A DNA stretch of 64,000 nt from Gordionus sp. m RMFG-2023 (lineage: Eukaryota; Nematomorpha; Gordioida; Chordodea; Parachordodidae), in assembly GCF_954871325.1 (NCBI RefSeq), contig NC_088775.1, forward strand, positions 74,315,561 through 74,379,560. Reading direction: 5' to 3'. The notes under the pieces are model-generated. The model ran no database searches and had not been told where the DNA came from. It saw only the letters and a list, made by a program, of their open reading frames with translations. Shown here piece after piece: positions 36,170 to 47,369 of the stretch (positions are counted from its first letter, which is position 1; each line of letters opens with the position of its first letter). Position numbers and translations under genes: made by a program.

Positions 36170-37563
36170 CTAGATGCGTCTACTATATCGTCTTTTTGTG
36201 CAATTTTCGTGGGTCCAATATTTTGGCGAGGAATGATGGATAAATTCGTAGAATAATTTTCGGAAATTATTGACTCGGCATTTAGATCGTTTATATTCTG
36301 ACCAATTTTGGAATTCATTTCATTGAGCAATAGCTAAAAAAAAATTTTGGCCCAAATTGAAAATTTTTATTTTTAAAAAATCATTAACATTTTGTTTGAT
36401 TAGTATTGTACAATCCTGTCACAAATCATTAATGCGATTAGGATCTGGTCGATCTGCCGAACATTAATGGCATTTGGTAAGAATAAATATTAAAAAAATA
36501 ATATGCATTCATGAGATTCATAACTTTATGCGAATCAATTTTAGCATAATCATAATTTTTCCCGTAACTATTTAGATTTTTTTTAACTGCCTATTATTTC
36601 TTTTTCTATTTTTAATCTGATATTAAAAATGATTTAAAGATATTTTGATTTAAGAATTCATAGGATTTCATCTAATGCTTAATGAATCAAATGTTATAAT
36701 TAATATCAATTTTTTAAAAAAAACTTGTAAATCATATTCGATAGGCGTAGGCGAAATTATCAGGTCATCTTTTGGAATATCTTTATCATGGGGATTCAGA
36801 AATTTTGTGATACGATGCATAAGTTCAAAAATGTCGAAATTCGGAATTGGTATTTCTTTATTAGATCGATTGGGAGTTAGTAATCTATCAAATAAAACAT
36901 TAAATTATTATATATGAATAGAATACATTATAAACCTTTTACTTTTGAAATCTCTTGTAAAAATTATATGAGGTAGTTTATGGAAAACTACATATTTGAG
37001 GTTTAATTTTTTTAAATAAATTATTATTTATCAAATACTTATTATTTTAAAGAAGAGTTTAATAATCGCATTTAATTTTAAAGACAGGGAGACATCGATA
37101 AGAATAGGTATATTGGGTTGATACTTTTAATTTTAATCGACATCCAAAAATAATAACCTTCATAAATTTAATTTTTTTTAGCCTATGAATTTATTTAAAA
37201 TCATATACAAATGAGATTTCTAAACCTATTAGAAAAGAAAAGTGAATGTTAATTTTTTTTCTTTTATTTATATTATTAAATTTATAATTTACATATATCA
37301 ATTTCTTAAACTAATATAAATGATAAATATATTTTCAATAAATTTAAATATACATAATATCTTTTTATTTTTTGTTTAAAAAAAATTATTTATTTATATG
37401 CATTTATAGAAGAAGAAAAACACTTAAAAATCGTTTACTTATAAATTTTGACTAATTCACTTTTCAAAGCGTTTCTTTCGGCGATATCTTTTGTCAAAAT
37501 ATGAGCGATTTTAAGATAAATCGAAGAGGAATATGATATGACACGGTTTAAATTATTATTCAT
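36170..37563 (-). CDS. Possible multi-exon host gene, unidentified
   Basis: Several minus-strand segments read as good protein and are bordered by GT/AG: 37439-37563 (starts MNNNLNRVISYSSSIYLK, then HILTKDIAERNALKSELVKI); 36936-36987 (FHKLPHIIFTRDFKSKR); 36725-36884 (LLTPNRSNKEIPIPNFDIFE, then LMHRITKFLNPHDKDIP and DDLIISPTPIEYDLQ); from 36567 leftwards (YGKNYDYAKIDSHKVMNLMN); and about 36170-36340 (LLLNEMNSKIGQNINDLNAE, then IIPRQNIGPTKIAQKDD). None is long and I do not recognise a domain. I did not obtain a consistent phase across all introns, so this may be a decayed gene or an unrecognised transposon gene. Composition (many Ile/Asp/Pro, no zinc finger) is unlike the neighbouring hAT pieces. 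Confidence 0.33.
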
Positions 37564-37739
37564 CAACCTTTTATATATATATATATGAATTTATCATCTT
37601 CAAAATTAATAAATGTATTAAAAAAAATAAAAATTTATGTACATTATTTATTAAACATTTGCTAATTTTATATAACTAAGAACCATGCTAAAGATGAGTA
37701 CAGTTTTTAAAATCATCTTAAGGTGGCAATTATAACTAT

Positions 37740-38040
37740 TTATAAAGATGAGTTGCGAAATTAATATAGATATGGACACAAAAGAATCAAAAATGCATTA
37801 AAAAAATTACTAAATAAGTGGGAGAAATTCGAGAATCCTGAAGTAAGGGATTTCGATAGTAAAGAATTACCGTTGTCATGACATGGGCTACGGTCTTTTG
37901 ATCAATCAAGCAAGTTAAAAATATTTACACTATTCAATCACATTTTAGGATATCTTTAAGTGTCCGGATATCATAGGTTTGGATCAATTAAGCAACATTT
38001 CAATGATGCCATAAGATTGCTAACTTACCTGTAGAATAGG
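37740..38040 (+). pseudogene. Coding-like fragment of unknown nature
   Basis: Plus frame reads YGHKRIKNALKKLLNKWEKF and ENPEVRDFDSKELPLS, a stop, then LRSFDQSSKLKIFTLFNHIL, a second stop, then FGSIKQHFNDAIRLLTYL, all in one frame. It looks like a protein that has acquired stops. No family recognised. Confidence 0.3.
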
Positions 38041-38189
38041 TGCCTATATGGATTCGCCTGTTGGATATCTTTTTGGGACTTTTCCAGATATGATATAAAG
38101 GCCAATAAAAGCTAAAGGTAAGAAAGAAAATGATAATAAAAGGTTGGGAGGAAGATGTGGCGTCAAATAGAACTAAATACATTTTTAGT

Positions 38190-39010
38190 AAACCTTAATA
38201 TTACTTTATCCCTTGAGAATGAGGAATGAGTGTGACAATGCCACAACCATCTTTGATGGCAAAACCTAGTTGGTCAGGACTAAAAAAAGCCGAGGGCCTT
38301 CGCTTTTATGTTCCTTTTAATTAAGTAATGAATTGATTTTTTCCCATTTTTTAAAACCGATAAGAAAGAAGTTATGGTCTAATTATTTTTACTTTAATAA
38401 ATTTCATATATTAAAATAAGTAATATAATATAATATTGATAAATTTTAAGTAGTTTCTCTTTTTTCAATAAACGTTACATATAATTGTAAATTTTTGTAT
38501 TGACCACATCGGTCACAAAAGTGGCATCATCGCATCTCAGCTAAATAACATGGTAATTAAGAGTCTATAATTGGAGTAATTATGAAAGATTGAAGCTGTT
38601 CAAACCTTCAGTCCTGCCAGAACAAATCTAGGAACCGAAGCCAGAATCTAGGACCCTCTGAGCTAAAAAGAACCAGACATGAAAAACAATTAAAATTTTT
38701 TTTAGGGCCAGAACAAAATCCAGAACATCTTTTTTTTATATTCCGTACATTAGAACCATTTTTAGTAGAGATTCCAACTTTGTATATTTAAAGGAGAAAT
38801 AAACCTGAAAATATGGGGAAAGGTAGAATTGTGTCGAAAGTTGGTAGAATTGAGATTCTTGTAGCAATAACTAATATGTGTGATAGGTCAGAAAGACTAG
38901 GTTTAAACACAACTAAAAATTAAATTGTTACTGAAGCTTTACTTTGTGTAAGTATGGTTTCAAATTTTTAAAGTAATAATGTTTTTGTATTTCTGTTTTA
39001 GCAAATTCTT
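38190..39010. other. AT-rich spacer
   Basis: No gene supported. Contains diverged CCAGAAC/GAACC blocks (38610-38760) that look like transposon debris. Confidence 0.35.
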
Positions 39011-39017
39011 TAAACCA

Positions 39018-39635
39018 TTATTTAATTCTGTGTAAAAAATCTATTTTTTGACTATATAAAAACTTAGCAGCTAAATATTTTGTTTGATAGGATTGACAAA
39101 GAGCACCAAAATTTTCCGTTAAATCATCGAGGGATGAAGTTGCCAGCCTTTGTTTGAAGTTAAAATCCAGTTCTTGGGACTGTAATTTGCACTTATCTTG
39201 AACCAGAGTTTCCAATTTGTTCATCAACGAACTACCCACGGATGCTAAGAGTAGGTTTTTTAGTTCAGCATTTACCTTAAATTTTGAATATTTTGTTATT
39301 AAATTTATATATTCTATATTTTTGATTTAGGATATCCAAATATCAAAAAAGATTCATAAAATTTTAAAACTTTATCGAAAAAGAAGATATATTTTTTTGT
39401 CCAAAATGTAATTCTATAAATTCTGAAATAAAATTTGTCATTTAGAAAATTTTTTTAGATATAGCCTTTAAGAAGATAAAAAAATATATTATAAAAAAAA
39501 TGAATAAGGTGAAGGTGAAAAAAATGATAAAGAAAAGAAAAATGCAGTAAAATAAAACTTTCAATTGCTCTTCTAAATCACATTTTAGTAATTTAACATG
39601 TGTCTTGTCCAAAAAATCAATCGCCGGCTCTTCAC
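39018..39635 (-). CDS. BLZF1: Golgin-45 (BLZF1)-like gene, last two visible exons
   Basis: Two minus-strand exons join in phase 0 across a GT-AG intron (39276-39558). Exon 39559-39635 gives EEPAIDFLDKTHVKLLKCDL then EEQLK. Exon 39018-39275 starts VNAELKNLLLASVGSSLMNK and continues LETLVQDKCKLQSQ, LDDLTENFGALCQSYQTKYL, AAKFLYSQKIDFL and a stop. Golgin-45 proteins share VNxELKKLLVASVGxDL followed by a coiled coil with EKNQL and, further on, CDVWRSKFLASR; the order and spacing agree. Golgin-45 is a Golgi matrix protein that binds GRASP55 and Rab2 and is needed for Golgi structure. The reading frame ends soon after the FLA-type motif, so the C-terminal GRASP-binding tail is absent or on unseen exons. 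Upstream exons were not found; a hAT lies upstream at 40028-41807. Could be a pseudogene. Confidence 0.65.
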
Positions 39636-39679
39636 CTATAAAATTTAAATTATATAGCCAAAATAAATTAAGTGCCATA

Positions 39680-40019
39680 TCAACTCCAAATTAAAGGAGG
39701 GTGAAGGGAGAGGGGGGTTTATTAAAAATTATTCTCACCCAAACTAAGATATAATATATATAAGAATGAATATAAAGTAGAGATGCAATGCATCCAGATT
39801 TCATTTTGGAACAACCCCAAAAACTATTTAGTAATTTGCCCCCTCCAATGATGTATAACACTGTATTAGCTAATAATAGTAGTTATTGGGATCTATATCA
39901 TGTTTTCTTTTTTGCTTATTCACTATTCTTTTAACTGATTAGACTTAAATAAAATAAAATTGTGACAACTAAATATATTCTTTGCTCCGAATTATATAAT
40001 TATTGTTCAATCAAATTAA
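39680..40019. other. AT-rich spacer
   Basis: No gene seen. Contains a G-rich GAGGGTGAAGGGAGAGGGGG stretch near 39697. Confidence 0.35.
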
Positions 40020-40027
40020 CAAACTTA

Positions 40028-41807
40028 CAAGCTTGTTAATTGATCTTTTTAAAAAGATCGAATCACGATCTTTTTTAAAAAATAGGATCGAAATCCAGGA
40101 TCGACCTTTTTTAAAAAAAAGGATCGCGATCACAATCACGATCCTTTTCTTATTTAAATTTCTTATTGATGCAAAATTAACTAATATAAAAATTAAATAA
40201 ATATGGTATAAATTTATTATAATTGAATAATATAATATATAATAACAATTAGAATATATTTATTTATAAATAAAATTAACCTTTAATAATAAAATTTTTT
40301 CAAAATTATCATCATTTAAACATCCACGTTTTTCATTAAGTACATGTTAAGCTTTACTAAAAAAACAAGCGCTCCACAGGAGCGCTTGATGGCAAGGGTG
40401 TGCTATATTCAATAAAAAAAAATTTTAAATTAACATAATTATTAAAAATATTCACTGAATCATGATTAGAATAAAAAATTTATAATTGAAAGAGCATTTT
40501 TTGATAAATTTTTCCCCAAAAAGGTATCGATTTCATCCATGCATTCATTTGAAGGATCTGCATGTGGTTGACCCTGTATATATCTTCTAAATGGGCAATT
40601 AACCTTTCTTTTAGCAACAAATTTTGTGGCAGATTAATAAAAGGCCAATTGAGCTTAAACTTTGGGTGAATTATTGATGCCAATATATTACTGTCATCAT
40701 ATAGTGAAGGAAATCTATATTAATAAATGATAATTAATTTATTATTAAATAAGTGTTCATTCATATAAATCAGGTATCTGCAAAAGTTAGCCCTTTAGAT
40801 TTTACAGTCAGGCCTGACCAATTGTATAATATTGATTAAATTTAATAATTTTTAATGCCTATTAGGCTCATTAAAATTTTACCAGATATCAGAGGCTTAG
40901 TAGACCAGACTTGTTAAAAATATTTTACTAATTTTTTTAATAAATTTTGCAGATATCTGATATCTAACAATATAAGAACTTATGAATAAAGGGTTCAACA
41001 TAAATTTTGTTAAACATATTAAGGTATATTATTATTTATAACTGGTTAAAAAGGTCATATATAAATTCCCTTAAAATACCAAATTTATAATATTTTCTTC
41101 TAATATATGATTATTATAATTAAGATTAACTCATAGATAAATATATTAATTATTTTCATAAATAATAAAAATTATATTTTTAAAATAAACTTTTAGATGT
41201 CTCTTTAAATTTGAGCTACTAATCTTTGAGGAGGAAATCTTATTTTTGCATAAAGAACATTTTGCATAGATCATTGTCTGGTTACTTCCATCCATTTCAC
41301 ATAGAGTAAATTACTTACGTAAATTATGAAATGGTAAAAGATTCTCATTCTCACCTATATCTACTGTCATATCAATAGTAGTACTATTAGATGAATCATC
41401 TTCTAAATTTATAATGGAGGACATTATTAAAACCTAGATTTATTTATATTATAATATAATTAAATTAAATTAAATAAATAAAACTTGTATTTGTAGGCTT
41501 TAAATCACTTCCAAAAATTAAAGAAATGAAATTTTTGAAATATGGTGGAATAGTGGTTGATAAAATATGATGTAGATAGATATTTTTTTTTAAATAATAT
41601 TTTAATTTAATTTTCAAAATTTTTATTTTATTTGTTGGTTTTTAAGTAAAAAATTAATTTTTAAAAGGATTGGGATCGAATATTTAAGAAAAAGATCTCG
41701 ATCACGATCTTCAATTTGAGGTCAGGATTCCGAATCCAAGAAAATTGACAAATTTAGGATCGAATCCAGGATTGGCGATCTTTTGATTCGATCCTTTAAC
41801 AACTCTG
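40028..41807 (-). mobile_element. BED-finger hAT element with 8-bp TSD
   Basis: Flanks 40020-40027 and 41808-41815 are both CAAACTTA. The right end, on the minus strand, is CAGAGTTGTTAAAGGATCG; the left end is CAAGCTTGTTAATTGATC. Both ends carry repeated GATC-containing hairpins such as GGATCG/CGATCC within 40045-40150 and 41680-41790. The transposase is on the minus strand (next entry). Terminal sequence and protein are related to the elements at 57120 and 61735. Confidence 0.9.
40263..41300 (-). pseudogene. hAT transposase with BED zinc finger, decayed
   Basis: About 41195-41290 encodes a BED-type finger (CSLCKNKISSSKISSSNLKR then HLK). 40480-40683 gives ASIIHPKFKLNWPFINLPQN, the conserved helix before dimerisation. 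About 40310-40400 has [11 protein letters not shown] and, in another frame, GCLNDDNFEKILLLK. The long central RNase H-like region is missing, so this is an internally deleted copy that keeps both protein ends. Several frame breaks. Confidence 0.7.
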
Positions 41808-41815
41808 CAAACTTA

Positions 41816-42910
41816 ATATTTGATTGTTCATTTTGTGTTCTTTTGAATTATTTTAACAGAGTAATCAGCATTATAAATTTATGGAATCAAAGAAATAAAG
41901 TTGTATAAAAAAATTGTCAATAAACATTACTAAAGGTATTACCATTAGAAGCAATACCCTTACATAAAATAATTCCTGTTTTAATTATTGTTGATAATTT
42001 TGTTAAGAAGAATTATACATACAATAAAATATATTATAACTAATTTCATTAATATTGAAAGGAAATTTATGAATAAAATTAAAAATCAAAAATATTTTAG
42101 GGGAAATGCATTTTATTCAATTAAACATCTATTTTTCTATAAGATTTATAAATGAATCATTATTAATACTAAATTGGATTGATTAAAAAAATACCTTATC
42201 ATATATAATTAATTATCAATATTTGCCTAATTCATACTAATTTTAATATATTTAATAATTAAAAAATAATTTCAATGTTAACAATTTTTGATTATTTTAA
42301 TTTATCTAATAATTCATTTTTATATAAATCTAGTAAAAGTAAAATTTTGTAAACCAGAATAAAATTAATAATTTTTTATATAAAAATGCATAAATTAATT
42401 TTTCTTATCAAAATATTGAACATCAATATTCATTTAAATAAGGTAAAGTTCAAATAATTAAAAATTCTTCATAAAATTAAACAATATTAATTTTTAAAAA
42501 TTCAATAGTTTTATCTGTTGACTTATACCTTCCCTTAAATTTCCATATATATATTTGTCTAGCAATATATTTTTAAGCATTATATATTTTTTATTTAAAA
42601 ACTACAATTTATAAAATAATATACTATTAAACTGTATTAAAATAAATATCAAAAAGAGAATATTATTTTTTAATTGTGCCTATAAATTTCTTTATCTTAG
42701 TTTAATTTTTTATAAATAAATAAGTTAATTTTAAAAAAGAGTTTACTAATTAAAAAAAATTGATTTCAGGATAAATATTTTTTATAGCTTTATAGTATTA
42801 ATATTATTAAAATTATAAAAAAAGATTTAAATCACATCAACCCATTTAATATTTTTTTTGCTGAAGAAAAATTTAAAATAACAAATTTGATTCCCCTGTT
42901 TCTATTAAAT
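41816..42910. other. AT-rich spacer
   Basis: No gene or repeat recognised. Confidence 0.4.
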
Positions 42911-42918
42911 CAACCTTT

Positions 42919-43380
42919 TTAAAATTTAGTCTTACTTGCTTCAGCCATCATTTGCTCTAAAGTATCATTATCATCTATATTTGCATCATTCCCAGATTTA
43001 ATTTCTAGCATCTTATAAATATCATTATTGTCCAAACTATAATATTTTTTATCATTTATACTACTGATAGGGTTAACTATTTCAAAGGAATTAATTGAAT
43101 CAGCATTTGATGATGTAGAAGAAATATCTATTTTATTATTTTTTTGAATTATACTATCATTTTTATTAATTTTTAATGATGATAAAGACTGTGCTGAAGA
43201 ATGAGCTGATAAATCTTCAACTGGATTGGATATATTTGTGTTATCTTTCTTACGTTTACATGTATCTTTTAAAGTTCTTTTGGAGTTAGGATAACGAGTT
43301 TTAATTGTTTCGAAAACTTCATAAAGTACTAAATTTGTAGGTCTCTTCAAAAGAAGGGAATGTGGTAGATTTTCAGTCAT
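42919..43380 (-). CDS. Hypothetical protein, about 153 aa, unrecognised
   Basis: An uninterrupted minus-strand reading frame. I prefer the start MTENLPHSLLLKRPTNLVLY at 43380 over an in-frame Met five codons earlier. Visible features: a helical N-terminus (YEVFETIKTRYPNS), a basic cluster KRTLKDTCKRKK that could be a nuclear signal, a Ser/Asn-rich low-complexity middle (HSSAQSLSSLKIN, ISSTSSNADSINS), and an acidic end finishing LEQMMAEASKTKF. No known domain. It ends about 50 bp short of a MULE-type terminus at 43433. For DNA this AT-rich, 158 open codons with ordered composition is more than chance would give easily, so it may be a single-exon host gene or the last exon of one. Confidence 0.5.
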   Translation of the reverse strand: MTENLPHSLLLKRPTNLVLYEVFETIKTRYPNSKRTLKDTCKRKKDNTNISNPVEDLSAHSSAQSLSSLKINKNDSIIQKNNKIDISSTSSNADSINSFEIVNPISSINDKKYYSLDNNDIYKMLEIKSGNDANIDDNDTLEQMMAEASKTKF

Positions 43381-43432
43381 TGGTTTATTAATCATTCATG
43401 TATATTTTAAAATTTTAATGATATATTTGAAT

Positions 43433-44526
43433 GGGTTCCACCTCTAAATAGCAAGAATCCAAAATAGCAAGGAATTAAATGAATGAAAATCTATATAAAT
43501 TATTAAAATGTAAATCATTTTATTATATTATTTTAATTATATAATTATATTATTACATATATAAGTTTTATATATTAATAGTGTTGTATAATATAATATA
43601 TTAGGCGTAATTTTTATCTAATAATATTATATAAATTGTTTTAAATTATAAATAAACACATATATCTTTTATAAATTTTAACTATAATTTATCCATATTA
43701 ATATTATGTTTATTATATGATATTATAAACATGTATATTGCAATTGTATTTAAATCATTTCTATATTATATGAGGGGGGGGGGGGGAGGTATTATATAAA
43801 TACAAATTTATATTTAATAAAGGAGAATACTAATAAGAAGCAATAGCGACATGCGGGGGAGAAGGTACATGCCATCATATCGCCTTTAAGAATAGTGAAT
43901 AAAAAATCATTTAGGGGTAAGAGGTAAGAGTTTTTTTTCTCTATGTAGACGTTGATAAGGAGCAAATCCTAAATTATTAGAAAAATGAAAACTAATTATA
44001 CTACAATTTTTTCCAATAAAAAATTATAATTAAATATTAAAATAAACCTAATAAGTTACGTATTAAATTTTTTCAGAGATTGTTCTACAATCTCCTCTCA
44101 AGCTTCCCCTCTTTTTTAGCTATGGCTACTCTAAATAAATGGCAGCGCTATTAATTAGCTACCATTTTTATAAAAGTATAGTAACTAACTATCGCTATTT
44201 AAAAAATGTAGCGCGCTACTTTTAACATAGCTTATGGTGAATAGCTATAGGGAAACAATGAAAATCACTTATCTCTCATTTGATTTATTAAAACGGTAAA
44301 GCAGAATAATGATATTCGGCAGACAGAGCATGGCATGATGATTGTACTTCAGGAACATGTTCTTCCTTGCAAAATGGCAAAGTTATGCAAATATAAGCTA
44401 ACTAAACCCAATAGCGATTATCAAAATAGCGAGATATTAAATGATGAAAATGTAAAGAAGTCTAAATTATTAATATATAAATAATTTTATAAATTATAAT
44501 ATGTAATTATAAATTATTAATATAAA
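43433..44526 (-). mobile_element. Deletion derivative of the FLYWCH-MULE
   Basis: Starts GGGTTCCACCTCTAAATAGC, like other MULE-type ends here. 43900-44010 is a direct diverged copy of 47730-47850, and 44310-44420 is a direct copy of 48810-48955, which is transposase exon sequence of the neighbouring FLYWCH-MULE (GGCAGACAGAGCATGGCATG in both). The order is kept but the intervening DNA is shortened. A second AATAGCGAGATATTAAATGA block at about 44428 resembles the left end. A G14 run lies at about 43777. The LTR element at 44531 has inserted at its right side. Confidence 0.55.
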
Positions 44527-44530
44527 AATC

Positions 44531-44776
44531 TGTTGCATTATTCTAATTTTATTACAATATAAATTTTATTTTTGTTATAATCTAATTTTATTTTATAAAC
44601 GGCGTAACCTTACTTTTTTAATATTATTTTACTTTTTTGTATTTCGTTTTATATTCTAATTTATATTTTATAAAAATGTATATATACCTTAAGAAAAGAA
44701 AAAGAAATTAGTTAATAAAATATATTTTTACTGACTCGAACCTCGCGCCATATCGTCACCATCCTAATTCTTTTCA
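44531..44776. repeat. Left LTR of the TRIM element
   Basis: Paired with 46360-46606; TG...CA termini. Confidence 0.9.
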
Positions 44777-44814
44777 TGGTGCCCGTCTGGGTGGTGGACT
44801 AGAAAAAGACGACT

Positions 44815-45075
44815 ACCTAATCTTCTGAGATGACTATCTAACCTATGGAGACTGCTTAACCTATGGAGATGACTACCTATTATGACTCTACCTTCTGCTT
44901 AACCTATGGAGATGACTACCTATTATGACTACCTTATCTATTGTGACTACCTAATCTACTGAGATGACTATCTAACCTATGGAGACTGCTTAACCTATGG
45001 AGATGACTACCTATTATTACCTTATTTATTGTGACTGCCTAATCTATTGATATGACCAATGTCTAATCTATGGAG
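44815..45075. repeat. GACTACCTAATCTATGGAGAT minisatellite inside the TRIM
   Basis: Degenerate tandem copies of CCTATGGAGATGACTACCTA and shorter variants (CCTATGGAGACTGCTTAA). Occupies the 5' interior of the LTR element. Confidence 0.75.
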
Positions 45076-45807
45076 ATGACCAAGAATCAAACCTTAGCAC
45101 GTTCTTTCATGCAAAAAGCTTCTTTCTTCATGGTGTCCCGGCTCTGGATGTTGGACTGGAATATGATAACCAGCACCTAACCTAATGTGACAACCTAGGA
45201 AGAACTGATATGGAAGTTGAACGATAGGTTATGAATTCTATTTTGTGAGACCAATGATGATTACTTATTATTCTAATCCACGTAAGAAGAAAAGTTATTA
45301 AAAATTAAAATTTTATGCCAGGATAAAGGCATGTTATAAATTTTTAAAATCACTAAAATGTAAAATCATAATGGATATATTTGAACACACAAAAAGCCTT
45401 TAAAAAATTATTTACTTAAATTCTTAGTGAAATATTGATATTTTTTGATTTCTTGAATGATGACTAATTGTTGTTAATTAACTAAACCTAAAGATGAATT
45501 CTTAGATATAATTAAAAATAAACCATTAAAAATCCTAAACAAGAAGATTATTAAAATGTAATTAAAACATATGAATTAAAAGGGATTTAATATGATAAAA
45601 ATGTTCTTGAAATAAAGCTCATTTTTTTTAGATAAAATTGAATGATGTGATGAGATCATTTTCTTAATCTTATAAAGAATTTTTTTTTGAATTAAAATTA
45701 GGGTGTGAAATTTAAAATTTTATTTAAAGAGAGGGAAATGTGAATAATATTTTATTTGCATATTTTAACCTCGGAGATAGAAAATAAATAAAAATTAATT
45801 AAACACT

Positions 45808-45945
45808 AAAACGCGAAAAATTAAACGCTTATAAAATATGAAATGCTAAAAAATGTAAAACGCAAAAAATATAAAACGCAAAAAAATATAAAACGCTAAA
45901 AATATAAAACGCATAAAACGCTAAAAGTATAAAACGCTATGATTA
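45808..45945. repeat. AAAACGC microrepeat block inside the TRIM
   Basis: About ten copies of ATAAAACGC(T/A)AAAA-like units in a row. Confidence 0.75.
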
Positions 45946-46359
45946 ACTTAAAAATAATATAATAATCATTATGATTTATCGTTCCTTATTCTGGATTAAA
46001 ATTTTATTCCTTATTCCATAAATTATCATTCCTTATTACATATTTTATTGTTCCAAAATTCAAAATTTTATTCGTGCATATTATTCATATATTTGATTTG
46101 ATCAACTATTCCAAATTATATATTCCGATTTATTCCAAATTCCAATATTCGACTGGATTAATTATGAAATTGAGAAATGTGAACAACGTACGATAAGGAT
46201 ATCAAGCTAACGATAACGTTCAACGATTTCATCAAACCTACGAGAACATTTGAGACTTATGCGCTAACCAAGAAGAAACCGAATACAATCGAAACGGGAA
46301 AAACTTCTAAACAACAAACTCTCTATACTTCTCCGATGAAATTATCAGAAGAAGGAGAA

Positions 46360-46606
46360 TGTTGCATTATTCTAATTTTATTACAATATAAATTTTATTT
46401 TTGTTATAATCTAATTTTATTTTATAAACGGCGTAACCTTACTTTTTTAATATTATTTTACTTTTTTGTATTTCGTTTTATATTCTAATTTATATTTTAT
46501 AAAAATGTATATATACCTTAAGAAAAGAAAAAGAAATTAGTTAATAAAATATATTTTTACTGACTCGAACCTCGCGCAACATCGTTAAGAATCCTAATTC
46601 TTTTCA
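46360..46606. repeat. Right LTR of the TRIM element
   Basis: Paired with 44531-44776; followed by the AAATC duplication. Confidence 0.9.
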
Positions 46607-46611
46607 AAATC

Positions 46612-47185
46612 ATTATAATATTATGAGACTATTGTTATATAATTATAAATATATACATTAATTTGTTATTATTATTAAATTAACCATTATATAAAAAACA
46701 AATTTAATGTTTCTAAATATTGTCCATCTCTAAAAATTCCCATATAATTTTTATACAATTTTTAAACGATTAATTATATAAAAAGCTGTAGTAAATATTA
46801 TAAAACTTTAATTATATAATCTAAAATAAATATTACAATTTTGTAAATTATGGCTATACTATTTAACTATTATTATATATAAATATTTTAATTCTTTATT
46901 AAGTAATTTATTGTTGTTAAAAGCCCGCTTTCGATTTTTTAAAATGGCCCGATAAGATTTCATTCAAAATAATTTTATGTAACCTAACAAATCTTCTTGC
47001 CATCTATACGCAAAATCTTCAGACAGTGACGAAGCATCAAATACTACCAGGGAAGCAATAGAAAATCATTTTTTCTTTTTATAAGTCTAACCATACAAAA
47101 AATTAAAATTTATAAATAAGCAGAATTCGTCCTTGTTTTTGAGTAAAATTTCGTTTCATATTTTGCGCCTGAAATCTATCATATT
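46612..47185. other. AT-rich spacer
   Basis: No gene recognised. Confidence 0.35.
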
Positions 47186-47191
47186 TTTAAT

Positions 47192-47366
47192 TCAATTTTT
47201 GGCAAATGATTTTAATTGAATTATCGACTTCAAATAAGCGGTAGATTCTTCATGCTGTAAAACTGCCTTTAAAAAATTATTCATATCCAAACATATTTTT
47301 CCTTCAAGAATAATAAGCGACCAACAATATAGGGATATAGAAAATCCACATCCAGTGAGCCATTCA
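47192..47366 (-). CDS. Coding-like segment ending in a stop, unidentified
   Basis: The minus strand has an open stretch without a Met start, reading WLTGCGFSISLYCWSLIILE, GKICLDMNNFLKAVLQHEES and TAYLKSIIQLKSFAKN before a stop at 47192-47194. The sequence is protein-like and could be a terminal exon of a host gene, but no domain is recognised and the upstream splice site is uncertain. Confidence 0.28.
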
Positions 47367-47369
47367 TAT

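Larger units (their letters stand above)
44531..46606. mobile_element. Non-coding LTR retrotransposon (TRIM type), young
   Basis: Two direct repeats, 44531-44776 and 46360-46606, start TGTTGCATTATT and end ATTCTTTTCA. Flanks 44526-44530 and 46607-46611 are both AAATC, a 5-bp target duplication. The left LTR is followed at once by TGGTGCCCGTCTGGGTGG, a primer-binding-site-like sequence. A purine tract AGAAGAAGGAGAA precedes the right LTR. The 1.6 kb interior has no coding capacity but two minisatellite-like blocks. The LTRs look identical over their first about 215 bp, so insertion is recent; it must have been copied by another element's enzymes. It looks whole for its kind. Confidence 0.9.

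Noticed and set aside
36400-36478. Plus-strand exon YCTILSQIINAIRIWSICRT with a GTAAGA donor
   Set aside because: It is open for only 25 codons and conflicts with the better minus-strand reading of its neighbours.
44120-44240. TAGC-rich palindromic stretch as a separate MITE
   Set aside because: No clear ends or target duplication; it lies within the MULE derivative and may be its internal sequence.
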